Assembly: GCA_041589175.1 (NCBI GenBank)
Contig: JBFHWF010000004.1
Location: forward strand, 3,778-67,777
Source: SZUA-229 sp041589175
GTDB taxonomy: Bacteria > Pseudomonadota > Gammaproteobacteria > SZUA-229
Length of the DNA: 64,000 nt
Direction of reading: 5' to 3'
Shown piece by piece: positions 43,081 through 52,649 of the stretch. Position numbers and translations under genes: made by a program. The stretch's first letter is position 1, and every line of letters starts with the position of its first letter. Below the pieces are notes generated by a model, which worked only from the letters and a program-made list of their open reading frames with translations, did not search any database and was not told the DNA's origin.

Positions 43081-44363
43081 GACATTTGAGCGGACTGACG
43101 ACGCGATAGAATACGTATCAGCAGTATCGCCGGCAAGCCAAGCGCCGCCGTGTAGATAAAGAAATTCACATAGCCATACGCCTCAACCACCGTGCCGGAA
43201 AAGCCACCGATAAATTTTGCCGGTAGCAACATCAGCGAACTAAACAGGGCATACTGGGTCGCCGTATAGGCCTTGTTGGTAAGACCAGAGAGATAGGCAA
43301 TAAAGGCAGACCCCGCAATTCCGGCACTCAGGTTATCTGCAGCAATCACCATCGCCAATAAAGATGTTCCCGGAGGGCTCATCGCCACCAGCACAAATAA
43401 CAGGTTGGTAATCACCACGATGATCGCGCCCGTCATCAGAATAGGAAACACACCATACCTGACTACCATAGCCCCACCCAACAATGCACCGATAATGGTA
43501 ACAACAGGGCCGATGGTTTTGGTCACCAGACCAATCTGCAAATCGGTATAACCCACATCCACATATAACGGGTTAGCCATAATCCCCATGGAAATATCGC
43601 TCACCCTGAATAGCCCGATAAACAGCAATACCAGCAGGGCAAACTGCCCATTGCGTTTAAAGAAATCCGTAAAAGGACAAATAACCGCGCCAATGACCCA
43701 GGCATACAGCGCCTGAATTTTTGCGGGCAAATGCGTGGATCGCTCCAGGAACTGCACGACGCTCGCTTCCTGCTGCCAGGTATCACGACTGATACTACGA
43801 TCCGGTTCGGGTATCAGCAATGTGGTTAGAATACCAACCAGCATGCAACCCGCCATTGCCATATATGCCTGTGGCCAGGATGCAAAGTGCGCAATGCTAA
43901 ACGCACCTCCCCCAGCTAGCAGCATACCCAGCCGGTAACCCATCTGGTAGGTACCCGACATGGCACCCTGTGATTCAACCGGCATGGCTTCGATGCGCCA
44001 GGCATCAATCGCGATATCCTGTGTCGCGGATGAAAATGCGACGAGTAAAGCCGCGTATACAAGCAGGATTAACTGACTTTGTGGATCGCTGGACGCCATT
44101 AATAACAGGCCGATAATAATGCCGACCTGTGCCAGCAGTATCCAGCTGCGTCGCTGGCCTAACGCATTTCCAAGAAAAGGTAAATTGAGACGGTCGACAA
44201 GTGGCGACCAGGCAAACTTTAACCCATATAAAAGTGCCACCCAGCTAATAAAGCCGATGGTACTTTTATCGATCCCGCTGCGCGCCAGCCAGGCAGATAA
44301 AGTTCCGAACACCAGCAATAGCGGCAGGCCAGCTGAAAACCCCAGAAACAACATCGCAATCAC
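43068..44363 (-). CDS. AmpG-like major facilitator permease (muropeptide uptake family)
   Basis: At least 431 residues and about 12 helices, with the AmpG/PAT-family start MLFLGFSAGLPLLLVFGTLSAWL. AmpG imports anhydro-muropeptides released by lytic transglycosylases. The listed GTG at 44363 has no ribosome site and cuts into the family N-terminus: the upstream codons SWANALSNYRHPR in the same frame match the usual AmpG lead-in, yet there is no ATG, GTG or TTG between them and the xthA stop (44436-44438). An ATT at 44435 or 44432 may be the real start. Confidence 0.88.
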   Translation of the reverse strand: MIAMLFLGFSAGLPLLLVFGTLSAWLARSGIDKSTIGFISWVALLYGLKFAWSPLVDRLNLPFLGNALGQRRSWILLAQVGIIIGLLLMASSDPQSQLILLVYAALLVAFSSATQDIAIDAWRIEAMPVESQGAMSGTYQMGYRLGMLLAGGGAFSIAHFASWPQAYMAMAGCMLVGILTTLLIPEPDRSISRDTWQQEASVVQFLERSTHLPAKIQALYAWVIGAVICPFTDFFKRNGQFALLVLLFIGLFRVSDISMGIMANPLYVDVGYTDLQIGLVTKTIGPVVTIIGALLGGAMVVRYGVFPILMTGAIIVVITNLLFVLVAMSPPGTSLLAMVIAADNLSAGIAGSAFIAYLSGLTNKAYTATQYALFSSLMLLPAKFIGGFSGTVVEAYGYVNFFIYTAALGLPAILLIRILSRRQSAQMSQSE

Positions 44364-44435
44364 CCGGGGGTGACGATAGTTACTGAGCGCATTCGCCCAA
44401 CTATGTTGTCCAGTTGTCTGTTGACTAGTAATAAT

Positions 44436-45212
44436 TTATTCCAGGATATAGTCGTAATCGATTATCAGTGGCGCATGATCGGAAAAGCGCTCGTCTTTGT
44501 AAATATGTGTCGACTTTACCGTATCTTTCAGCTTAGGGGTAATCACCTGATAATCGATACGCCAGCCGGTATTATTCGCCCAGGCCTGTCCTCGATTACT
44601 CCACCAGGTATATTCGTGTTCTTTCTGATTGACCACGCGAAACGCATCCACATAACCCACCTCGTCGAACAGCTTTGTCATCCAGTCGCGTTCTTCTGGC
44701 AGGAAGCCCGAGTTTTTCTGGTTACTACGCCAGTTTTTGATATCGATTTTCTTGTGCGCAATATTCCAGTCACCGCAGATGACGAACTCCCTGCGCTTGC
44801 GTCGCAATTTCTGCAAGTGTGGCAAAAAGCGGTCCATAAAATCGAATTTCAAGGCCTGGCGTTCTTCCGACGATGAGCCAGAATGCATATACAGGGAAAC
44901 TACGCTGATTTTTTCGAACTCAACCTCAAGGTAACGCCCCTCCAGGTCGATATCATGCATGCCAATACCAAATTTCACCTTGCGTGGTTTCTGTTTGCAA
45001 TAAACGGCGACACCGCTATAGCCTTTTTTCTCGGCATCATGGTAGTAACAGTGATAACCCTCGGGGCGAAACATGTCATCTTCCAGCTGATGCTCCTGGG
45101 CCTTGGTTTCCTGGATACAGACAACGTCAGCCTGTTGCTTTTTTAACCATTCGAAAAAACCCTTTCGTGCAGCAGCGCGGATTCCGTTGGTGTTAACTGA
45201 TATAATACGCAT
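44436..45212 (-). CDS. xthA: Exodeoxyribonuclease III
   Basis: 258 residues from ATG 45212. Motifs: NTNGIRAA, QETKA (metal-binding Glu), GDWNIAHKKIDIKN, WWSNRGQAW and SDHAPLIID (catalytic Asp-His). Apurinic/apyrimidinic endonuclease and 3'-5' exonuclease of base-excision repair. An upstream in-frame ATG at 45281 overlaps the pyrE promoter region and is less likely. Divergent from pyrE. Confidence 0.93.
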   Translation of the reverse strand: MRIISVNTNGIRAAARKGFFEWLKKQQADVVCIQETKAQEHQLEDDMFRPEGYHCYYHDAEKKGYSGVAVYCKQKPRKVKFGIGMHDIDLEGRYLEVEFEKISVVSLYMHSGSSSEERQALKFDFMDRFLPHLQKLRRKRREFVICGDWNIAHKKIDIKNWRSNQKNSGFLPEERDWMTKLFDEVGYVDAFRVVNQKEHEYTWWSNRGQAWANNTGWRIDYQVITPKLKDTVKSTHIYKDERFSDHAPLIIDYDYILE

Positions 45213-45291
45213 AAATGAATTCAATAAATCTGTTGTGTAATAACACTTCTGGCAGCGCATTTTACATGCTGGGGACGACACAAGGTAGCAT

Positions 45292-45936
45292 ATGAAAGAT
45301 TATCAAAAGAATTTTATAGAACTCGCACTACAGTACGACGTACTGAAATTTGGTGAATTCAAACTCAAATCTGGCCGCCAAAGCCCTTACTTTTTCAACG
45401 CTGGCCTGTTTAACACCGGCAAGGCACTGGCCGAAATGGGCCGTTGTTATGCACAGGCGATCGTAGACAGCGGCATTCAGTATGACGTGCTATTTGGTCC
45501 CGCCTACAAGGGTATTCCCCTGGTTGCGGTAACCGCCATGGCACTCTATCTGGATCATGGCCTTGACGTGCCCTATGCCTTTAACCGCAAGGAAGCCAAG
45601 GACCATGGCGAAGGCGGCAATATCGTAGGCTCACCGCTGGAGGGACAGGTGCTGATTCTTGATGATGTAATTACCGCAGGCACCGCTATCCGTGAAGCCA
45701 TTGATATCATCGATGCCAATAACGCAACGGCCATAGGCGTCATGATTGCACTGGATCGACAGGAAAAAGGCAAGGGATCACAATCAGCTGTGCAGGAAGT
45801 GAATAGCGAATATGGTATCAACGTTCTGAACATTATCAGCCTGCAGCATCTGATCCAGTATCTCAAGGACAGTGGCAATGAAGAAATGCTGGACGCCATG
45901 ATGTTCTATCGTAACGAATACGGCATCGAAGCCTGA
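45292..45936 (+). CDS. pyrE: Orotate phosphoribosyltransferase
   Basis: 214 residues, the usual length. GEFKLKSGRQSPYFFNAG, GPAYKGIPL, FNRKEAKDHGEGG (flexible catalytic loop) and the PRPP-binding signature VLILDDVITAGTA. Forms OMP from orotate and PRPP in pyrimidine synthesis. AAGG lies nine bases before the ATG. Convergent with the TSUP gene, five bases apart. Confidence 0.97.
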   Translation: MKDYQKNFIELALQYDVLKFGEFKLKSGRQSPYFFNAGLFNTGKALAEMGRCYAQAIVDSGIQYDVLFGPAYKGIPLVAVTAMALYLDHGLDVPYAFNRKEAKDHGEGGNIVGSPLEGQVLILDDVITAGTAIREAIDIIDANNATAIGVMIALDRQEKGKGSQSAVQEVNSEYGINVLNIISLQHLIQYLKDSGNEEMLDAMMFYRNEYGIEA

Positions 45937-45941
45937 GTGAA

Positions 45942-46700
45942 CTACCCCAGTATCAACTTGATACCAACCAGCAGGGTCACCACTTCATAGGTGACCTTGA
46001 TCAGTCGATTCCCCTTCACAATCGCCATATGCGCGCCGAGATAACCGCCCAGCAAAGAGCCCAGCAGTAATGCGGGCAGCCATGCCCAGTAGATTTCCCC
46101 GAGTATACCGAGGGTAACCGCACCACTGCCATTCCAGAAAATACCCACCAGAATCAGTGTGTAGGCGACTGCCATACGATAGTCGAGACCAAACCAGCGA
46201 ACCAGCCAGAGCGTCACAAACAGCCCTGTACCAGAGGTTAGTGAACCATTCAGGCCGCCGATGAGGAATATCACCACGCCGCCAATCAACATGCCTCGAC
46301 GATCCCGATTACTGACCTGAAGCGACTGACCCAGCTGGGGTGATAACCAGGAATACACGCCTAGCCCCATGGTCAGTACACCCAGCGCAATCTCCGCTGC
46401 TCGATCCGGCACTTCCAGAATAATGCTAGCACCCAGGATAACCCCCGGGATCCCGCATGCCAGAATATACAGGGCGAAATTTCTTTCCAGCTTACTGGAA
46501 CTCAGGTGGCGAATTGTCGCTCCAATACCCAGGGCCACACTGGCGACCTTATGTGTTGCCAGCGCCACACCGAATGGCAGCCCCAGAAAGATGAGCGCAG
46601 GCAACTGAATCAGGCCAGCACCTCCACCGGCCAGCGCGGAAAAGAAGTTTGCCAGCAGAGAGACGATAAACAGGATAATTTGATCAGTAAACGCTTGCAT
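45942..46700 (-). CDS. TSUP (TauE/SafE) family anion transporter
   Basis: 252 residues, seven to eight membrane helices, with the duplicated TSUP core: NFFSALAGGGAGLIQLPALIFLG in the first half and GGLNGSLTSGTGLFVTLWLVRW in the second. Members export sulfite, sulfoacetate or related sulfur anions. In a sulfur-metabolising host a sulfite exporter is plausible, but no sulfur gene is adjacent. Confidence 0.88.
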   Translation of the reverse strand: MQAFTDQIILFIVSLLANFFSALAGGGAGLIQLPALIFLGLPFGVALATHKVASVALGIGATIRHLSSSKLERNFALYILACGIPGVILGASIILEVPDRAAEIALGVLTMGLGVYSWLSPQLGQSLQVSNRDRRGMLIGGVVIFLIGGLNGSLTSGTGLFVTLWLVRWFGLDYRMAVAYTLILVGIFWNGSGAVTLGILGEIYWAWLPALLLGSLLGGYLGAHMAIVKGNRLIKVTYEVVTLLVGIKLILG

Positions 46701-46814
46701 GTATCATTAACAGTCCAGACAGGAAGTGTGTATTTTGCCACAACTTGAAACAACAGCTGCGGCAATATAGCATCGAGCCATATATACTCAGGAAATATAA
46801 CTTAATAAGTAAAG

Positions 46815-46849
46815 GCCCAGCACGCTCTTCTTCAGAGCCATGACTGGGC
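46815..46849 (+). other. Two-tier hairpin in the leader of the DUF4124 gene
   Basis: Outer stem GCCCAG (46815-46820) / CTGGGC (46844-46849) encloses an inner stem GCTCT/AGAGC (46824-46838). No T run follows, so it is not a terminator. It lies 40 bases before the ATG at 46890 and could stabilise or regulate that mRNA. Confidence 0.4.
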
Positions 46850-46889
46850 ACCGTATTCACCATACAGGATTAACAGAAAGTACCGAGCC

Positions 46890-47543
46890 ATGAAAACAAA
46901 ACAGATCATTACAGGTATTCAGTTTCTACTAATCAGCGCAAGCCTGACCCTGACATTCCCGGCACATGCCTTAAAAAAATGGGTGGATGAACATGGAAAT
47001 GTCCATTACGGTGACCGTGTACCACCGCAGTACCTGAAAAAGGAACATGAAACACTAAATGAGGAAGGCATTGTTATTCGCAAAGCGAAGGCACGAAAAT
47101 CTGACGAACAGATCGCAGAAGAAGAGCGCCAGCGCGAAGCAAAGAAAGAAGCTGACAAGCAACGCCTGATCGCACAGCGCAAACAGGCACTACGCGATCG
47201 CGTACTACTCGACACGTTCACCACCGAACGCGATCTGGAAATTGCACGTGACGCACGTATCGAAGCTATCGACTCGCAGATCTCTCTTGCAAAAACACTC
47301 ATCAATAAGGATGAGCAGAAACTCCAGGACGTTAAAGATCGTATCAAGAGCATTGAAGCAGGTGGCAGAGAAGCACCCGAAAACCTGCACAAAGAAGTTG
47401 TTGCTGTCAGTCGCCAGCTGGAAAACAACTATGCATTTATCGAAGACAAGAATAATGAGCGCCAATCCACACTGGACAAATTCAAGGAAGATGTAAAACG
47501 CTTTCGCGAGTTAAAATCTGGCACCAGGCCCGGCTCACTCTAA
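46890..47543 (+). CDS. DUF4124-domain exported coiled-coil protein
   Basis: 217 residues: signal peptide (hydrophobic 9-26, ending AHA), the DUF4124 motif LKKWVDEHGNVHYGDRVPP directly after it, then a long charged coiled coil to the C-terminus. Probably periplasmic. Paralogue in domain content of the protein at 40986-41459. trmH follows by six bases, so the two may be co-transcribed. Confidence 0.85.
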   Translation: MKTKQIITGIQFLLISASLTLTFPAHALKKWVDEHGNVHYGDRVPPQYLKKEHETLNEEGIVIRKAKARKSDEQIAEEERQREAKKEADKQRLIAQRKQALRDRVLLDTFTTERDLEIARDARIEAIDSQISLAKTLINKDEQKLQDVKDRIKSIEAGGREAPENLHKEVVAVSRQLENNYAFIEDKNNERQSTLDKFKEDVKRFRELKSGTRPGSL

Positions 47544-47549
47544 GCCACA

Positions 47550-48263
47550 TTGAATCAGCAACGCCTCGACACCATTATACACAGTCTGCGTCAGCGCCAG
47601 CCTGACCTGACTGTGTTGATGGAAAACGTCACCAAACCCCATAATCTGGCAGCCGTCGCGCGCACTGCTGATGCAGTGGGTCTGCTGGATATTCACGCCA
47701 TTACTGAACGCAAATCGATTCGTCTCACCAGTATGTCGGCCTCGGGTGTAAAAAAATGGATAAAGGTACATACCCACACTGACATCAATCATGCCATTAA
47801 AAATTTCAGACAACAGGACATGCAGATAATCGCAACCTGTCTGGATGATACAGCCGTTGATTTTCGCGAAGTTGACTACACAAAACCCAGCGCTATTTTA
47901 ATGGGCAGCGAACTACAGGGCATCAGTCAGTATGCTGTCGACGAATCAGATATTCATGTTTATATACCGATGGCCGGACTGGTGCAATCGCTTAATGTAT
48001 CCGTAGCCAGTGCATTGATTTTATACGAAGCGTATCAACAACGTCAGGCTGCCGGCATGTATAATGATTGTCGTCTCGATAATGAACGGTATTACCAGTT
48101 ATTATTTGAGTGGACTCATCCAAAAGTCGCACGCTATTGCCAGCAGAAGCAATTAGCCTATCCCCGCATCAATGATCGAGCAGAAATCCTGGAGCCTGTC
48201 GCCGACAGTACAACCTATTCAGATCAGTCTTTCGCAGACTGGCTAAAACACAAGAAACTATGA
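47550..48263 (+). CDS. trmH: tRNA (guanosine(18)-2'-O)-methyltransferase
   Basis: 237 residues from TTG 47550. The TTG is supported by homology: E. coli TrmH begins with an equivalent helix before RRQPDLTV. SPOUT motifs: KPHNLAAVARTADAVG, ILMGSELQGIS and VYIPMAGLVQSLNVSVASALIL. Methylates G18 in the tRNA D-loop. Overlaps the convergent GGDEF gene by six bases. Confidence 0.92.
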   Translation: MNQQRLDTIIHSLRQRQPDLTVLMENVTKPHNLAAVARTADAVGLLDIHAITERKSIRLTSMSASGVKKWIKVHTHTDINHAIKNFRQQDMQIIATCLDDTAVDFREVDYTKPSAILMGSELQGISQYAVDESDIHVYIPMAGLVQSLNVSVASALILYEAYQQRQAAGMYNDCRLDNERYYQLLFEWTHPKVARYCQQKQLAYPRINDRAEILEPVADSTTYSDQSFADWLKHKKL

Positions 48264-49490
48264 CGTCTGTAGCGTTTGCTGTTTAACATCCAGCACTTCT
48301 GTCTCACCCACCTCAATACGATCACGACCTTTCGCCTTTGCTCTGTAAAGTGCTTTATCTGCAGCCTTAAACAGACCAAGCGCAGTAGCATGCTCACTCG
48401 GCATGACCGTAGCAACACCTATACTCATCGTCACATAGCCTCCTAAAGGAGACGTCGCATGAATCAACTGGGCCTGTGACAGACGAGCCTGCATTTGCTG
48501 GGCCACATTAAGTGCACCTGTCTGCTCCACCCCAGGCAGCAGCACAACAAACTCTTCTCCACCAATACGCGCAAGCACATCACTTGAACGATGCACACAG
48601 GCATTCAGCACATCAGCAACATTCTTCAGACAGACATCACCTTCCGCATGCCCATAGGTATCGTTGTAAAGTTTGAAATAATCAATATCGATCACGATGA
48701 GTGACAGTACCTGGTGATCACGTATTTCCCGTTTCCATTCCGCTTCCAGTTTCATTTCAAAAAAGCGGCGATTATGCAAGCCCGTTAACGCATCTTCCAG
48801 ACTTAATGTTTCCAGTTGTTCATTAGCGTGTATCAACTCCTGGTTCGACTGACTCAGGGTGTTAACTAGCTGTGATTTCTCGAACTGCATCCCCAGGCTT
48901 TCAGACAGATTCTGATCCATACGACGGATGGCATAGAACAGACCGATTAGATAGAGCCCAAACATAAACACCAGAATCGTGCCGCGCTCTTCAAGCATAA
49001 TCGATACATAAACAAGATATGGAATTGTGGTCGGCACCTGAAAGCCGAGCATCACACTCTGACTTACACCCAGCAGGGGTATTGCTGCCGCACTCACGCC
49101 AAGCAAGACAATAAAAATATAAACCTGAGAAAGCGAATCCAGCTTCGAACCAATCAACAAGCCGCCCACACACCAGGTACAGGCAACAACAAAGGTGCAG
49201 GCATGGAAGCGACGGTACCAGTAGGTATAATCAATTGCGTCAGGCTGCTGCTGATGCATTCTTACAAAACGTATTGTATTCCAGGTTCGAGTCAGGGTAA
49301 GCGCAACAAACGCCAGCCACCAGCCAGCACCCTGAATCAGCAGGCCTGCATCAATTGCCAGGTATGCGATAAGGCATGATGCCAGAATCGATAACAACCA
49401 GCTCTGTGTCTGGTTGCTGTATAACATTGTAACTTTTTTTTCAAAAACCCAGCGCTGGCTATCCGTACTGGCTAACACCTGTTTGTCCAT
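48258..49490 (-). CDS. Membrane diguanylate cyclase (GGDEF)
   Basis: 410 residues. The N-terminal half has about six membrane helices (roughly residues 25-190), a short coiled coil follows (LVNTLSQSNQELIHANEQLE), then a GGDEF domain with active GGEEF and the inhibitory RxxD site (RSSD) five residues upstream. It should make c-di-GMP with product feedback. Monocistronic. Confidence 0.92.
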   Translation of the reverse strand: MDKQVLASTDSQRWVFEKKVTMLYSNQTQSWLLSILASCLIAYLAIDAGLLIQGAGWWLAFVALTLTRTWNTIRFVRMHQQQPDAIDYTYWYRRFHACTFVVACTWCVGGLLIGSKLDSLSQVYIFIVLLGVSAAAIPLLGVSQSVMLGFQVPTTIPYLVYVSIMLEERGTILVFMFGLYLIGLFYAIRRMDQNLSESLGMQFEKSQLVNTLSQSNQELIHANEQLETLSLEDALTGLHNRRFFEMKLEAEWKREIRDHQVLSLIVIDIDYFKLYNDTYGHAEGDVCLKNVADVLNACVHRSSDVLARIGGEEFVVLLPGVEQTGALNVAQQMQARLSQAQLIHATSPLGGYVTMSIGVATVMPSEHATALGLFKAADKALYRAKAKGRDRIEVGETEVLDVKQQTLQTS

Positions 49491-49519
49491 ATGTAATTAA
49501 ATTCCCGTAACCTTCATCT

Positions 49520-50236
49520 TCATTTCTCGGCTCGCGCAAGGCTCCACACATCCACTCGCTCAACACCCTCTGCCAGTAAACAACGGGATAACTCCATCAC
49601 CGTTGAAGCCGTTGTCACAACATCATCAAACAACACAACATGTCGATAGGGCTTGCTGAGTCGAACCGCAAATGCGCCCTTTATATTTTTTCTGCGCTGT
49701 TGTGCATTTTTCCCTGTCTGGTGTTCGGTATTACGAACTCGTTTACAGCTATCCACATCCACTGATAATGACATCGATTGCGCAAGTGGTCGAACCAGCA
49801 ATTCACACTGGTTAAACCCTCGTTGTCGTAACCTGTTGTCGTGCAGCGGCATCGGCATAATCACCTCTGGCAGAGTGAGATGCCGCTGCAAACGCACAAA
49901 CTCACGTAACATCAGACCGGACAGGAGTGGGGCAAATGCCAGCTTAGCATTAAACTTCAGCTGGTGAATCATCCATTCGAGCGGTTGCGCATACACAAAA
50001 GGACTCCAGCTAAAGGCAAATGGCGGTGCCGATTGCAGGCATTCACCACAGCATATCGGCTCATTCGTTGAATTTGTCAGATGAGGCATGGGCAGGGCAC
50101 AACAATGACAACTGGGATGATTGGCAACCAGATCTGCTGCACAGGCCACACAAATATTGAGGTCGCCCAGCAGCTGCTGATGACCCTCACACAGCAGGCA
50201 GTACCGCGGATAGAGAAAAGATAGTAGTGAGTGCAT
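49520..50236 (-). CDS. comF: ComF-family phosphoribosyltransferase-like protein
   Basis: 238 residues from ATG 50236. Zinc-ribbon cysteines at the N-terminus (YCLLCEGH, ICVACAAD, CHCCALPM, CCGECLQ) and a C-terminal PRT fold with VVLFDDVVTTAST. ComF/GntX proteins are needed for DNA uptake in competent species. The start is uncertain because the same frame reaches back to ATG 50305 with no better ribosome site. Divergent from bioB. Confidence 0.88.
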   Translation of the reverse strand: MHSLLSFLYPRYCLLCEGHQQLLGDLNICVACAADLVANHPSCHCCALPMPHLTNSTNEPICCGECLQSAPPFAFSWSPFVYAQPLEWMIHQLKFNAKLAFAPLLSGLMLREFVRLQRHLTLPEVIMPMPLHDNRLRQRGFNQCELLVRPLAQSMSLSVDVDSCKRVRNTEHQTGKNAQQRRKNIKGAFAVRLSKPYRHVVLFDDVVTTASTVMELSRCLLAEGVERVDVWSLARAEK

Positions 50237-50364
50237 CTTCCATATTTGCCCGGAAAAATCTGCAAGCAGCGATATGCTGGAGAAATATGCTCCGGGAAAC
50301 TCCATTTTCAGAGAAAAGCGGGTATCATTACCCCTCTCAGATGCACTATATAGATCTCAGCCCC

Positions 50365-51378
50365 ATGACACAAGCAAAGCCACAGCCTGAAGCCCCGCAA
50401 CTACGCCACGACTGGTCACTACAGGAAATTAACGAGCTACTAGCCAGACCCTTTAACGACCTGCTATTCGAGGCCCATAGCCTGCATCGACAGTACCACC
50501 AGCCTAACGAAGTGCAGATCAGCACGCTGCTAAGCATCAAGACTGGTGCCTGCCCGGAAGACTGTGGCTATTGCTCACAAAGCGCACGCCACAGCACCGA
50601 GCTTGAGCCTGAGCGGCTGCTCCCCCTGGAAGAGGTCATTGAAAAAGCCAGTATTGCGAAAAATAATGGCTCAACCCGTTTCTGCATGGGTGCGGCCTGG
50701 CGCAACCCGACCGATAAAAACCTCGACCGGGTGATCGAGATGATTCGCGCGGTGAAAGAGCTGGGCATGGAATCCTGCGTTACCCTGGGAATGCTTACCG
50801 AACAGCAGAGCCAGCGTCTGAAAGAAGCCGGGCTCGATTATTATAATCACAACCTGGATACCTCTCCTGAGTTCTACGGCAACGTCATCAGCACCCGCAC
50901 CTTCCAGGATCGTCTGGATACCTTAAAACATGTTCGGGATTGCGGAATCAATGTTTGCAGCGGTGGCATTCTGGGCATGGGCGAGTCGAGTACTGACCGC
51001 GCCTCCATGCTGCAGCAGCTGGCGAATATGCCCCAGCACCCGGAGTCGGTCCCCATTAATATGCTGGTTCAGGTTGAAGGCACCCCACTGTTTGGTAGCG
51101 ATGGCATTGATAGTATCGAGTTCGTTCGCAGTATCGCTGTAGCACGCATTCTAATGCCTGCTTCTCAGGTCAGGCTGTCTGCAGGCCGCCATGAAATGAG
51201 CGATGAAATGCAGGCCATGTGCTTCTTTGCTGGAGCTAACTCCATCTTTTATGGTGATCGCCTGCTGACGACGGATAACTGCGAGACCAACAGCGATCTG
51301 GCGCTCTTCGATCGCCTGGGTATCCAGCCCAGTGAAGCCCACAATGACATGATCAAGGCGGAAGCCTGCCACGGATAG
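50365..51378 (+). CDS. bioB: Biotin synthase
   Basis: 337 residues from ATG 50365 (ATG 50341 is also possible). Radical SAM motif CPEDCGYCSQSARH, then MGAAWRNP, YYNHNLDTSPEFYG and the Arg/Cys ligands of the [2Fe-2S] cluster in VRLSAGR and CSGGILGMG. Inserts sulfur into dethiobiotin. bioF follows three bases later. No BirA-type operator is visible upstream. Confidence 0.96.
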   Translation: MTQAKPQPEAPQLRHDWSLQEINELLARPFNDLLFEAHSLHRQYHQPNEVQISTLLSIKTGACPEDCGYCSQSARHSTELEPERLLPLEEVIEKASIAKNNGSTRFCMGAAWRNPTDKNLDRVIEMIRAVKELGMESCVTLGMLTEQQSQRLKEAGLDYYNHNLDTSPEFYGNVISTRTFQDRLDTLKHVRDCGINVCSGGILGMGESSTDRASMLQQLANMPQHPESVPINMLVQVEGTPLFGSDGIDSIEFVRSIAVARILMPASQVRLSAGRHEMSDEMQAMCFFAGANSIFYGDRLLTTDNCETNSDLALFDRLGIQPSEAHNDMIKAEACHG

Positions 51379-51381
51379 GCA

Positions 51382-52536
51382 ATGAAAGACCTACGAAAGG
51401 CCCTGGAACAACGGCAACAGCTGGGTCTGTATCGACAGCGTCGCCAGCTGCAGAGCCCGCAGGGACGCCTTATTCAGCTGAATGGTCAAAGCTGTCTGAA
51501 TTTCTGCAGCAATGACTATCTAGGCTTTGCCAGCCACCCAAAACTTATCGAGGCATTTACCTCCGCCGCCAGAGCAACCGGGGTCGGCAGTGGTTCAGCC
51601 CATCTGGTTAATGGCCATCACCAGTTACACCATCAGCTGGAAGAAGCCCTCGCCGAGTTTACCGGCTATCCCCGCGCACTGCTGTTTTCCACGGGTTATA
51701 TGGCTAACCTTGGGCTAGCACAGAGCCTCTGCGGACGCCACGACACAGTCATCGAAGACAAACTCAATCATGCCTCCCTGCTGGATGCGGCACAGTTGAG
51801 TGGTGCTCGCCTGCGACGCTACCCTCACCTCGACTATGAAGCCCTGCAACAACAGCTGGAACGCTCGACAGAAGGTGAAATCCTGGTGAGTTCCGACGCT
51901 GTATTTAGCATGGACGGCGATCAGCTGGATATCGCTCGATGGCAGGCCAGCTGTCAGCCATATAACGCCTGGCTGATGCTGGATGATGCCCATGGCTTCG
52001 GGGTACTCGGTGAGCAGGGACGGGGCAGCCTCAACCATCAAGGTACTGGCAACCCACAGATGATCTATATGGCAACCCTGGGCAAGGCCCTTGGCACCTC
52101 CGGTGCATTTGTTGCGGGGAGCGAAGATCTTATCGAATACCTGATTCAATTTGCCCGTAGCTACATCTACACCACGGCGATGCCACCCGCTGTCGCTGCC
52201 GCCACCCTGGCCAGCCTGCAACTGTTACAGCAGGAGCCTGAGCACCAGCAGGCATTAAAGCGGAATATCCACACCTTTAAATCAATGGCGACGCAAGCCA
52301 GCCTGCCCCTCATGCCGTCGGATACCGCTATCCAGCCCCTCCTCCTCGGCGATGCACAACTAACAGTAAATGTTAGTCAGCAGCTGTTTACACAGGGTAT
52401 ACACCTGGCAGCAATTCGCCCACCAACGGTGCCCGAGGGTAGCGCACGACTGCGAATCACGCTGCGCGCCGATCATCAGCTCAGCGACCTGGAACAACTC
52501 GTTGAGCGCCTGCAACTGGCCCTTGCTCACCTCTGA
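51382..52536 (+). CDS. bioF: 8-amino-7-oxononanoate synthase
   Basis: 384 residues. PLP-enzyme motifs: FCSNDYLGFA, VGSGSAHLVNGHH, SMDGDQLDIA, DDAHGFGVLGEQGRG and the PLP lysine in TLGKALGTSGAF. Joins pimeloyl-ACP/CoA and alanine in biotin synthesis. Co-transcribed with bioB; the next step enzyme bioA lies 7 kb away on the other strand, and bioC, bioD and bioH are not in the window. Confidence 0.96.
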   Translation: MKDLRKALEQRQQLGLYRQRRQLQSPQGRLIQLNGQSCLNFCSNDYLGFASHPKLIEAFTSAARATGVGSGSAHLVNGHHQLHHQLEEALAEFTGYPRALLFSTGYMANLGLAQSLCGRHDTVIEDKLNHASLLDAAQLSGARLRRYPHLDYEALQQQLERSTEGEILVSSDAVFSMDGDQLDIARWQASCQPYNAWLMLDDAHGFGVLGEQGRGSLNHQGTGNPQMIYMATLGKALGTSGAFVAGSEDLIEYLIQFARSYIYTTAMPPAVAAATLASLQLLQQEPEHQQALKRNIHTFKSMATQASLPLMPSDTAIQPLLLGDAQLTVNVSQQLFTQGIHLAAIRPPTVPEGSARLRITLRADHQLSDLEQLVERLQLALAHL

Positions 52537-52649
52537 GTTGCGTTATTGTCATCCCACTGTACCGACAGTCGGTCTATTTCTGCTCTAAATCAACAAAATC
52601 GCCCCTCATACCGTCTATGATGTCCCGACAGACACTATAGAGACCCCCC

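Noticed and set aside
50237..50364. Possible BirA (biotin) operator upstream of bioB
   Set aside because: No GTAAACC/GGTTTAC-type arms found here or upstream of bioA; the TAACC-N6-GGTTA near 61016 has the wrong spacing.
52537..52649. Possible FNR box upstream of hemN
   Set aside because: No TTGAT-N4-ATCAA; only a single ATCAA half-site.
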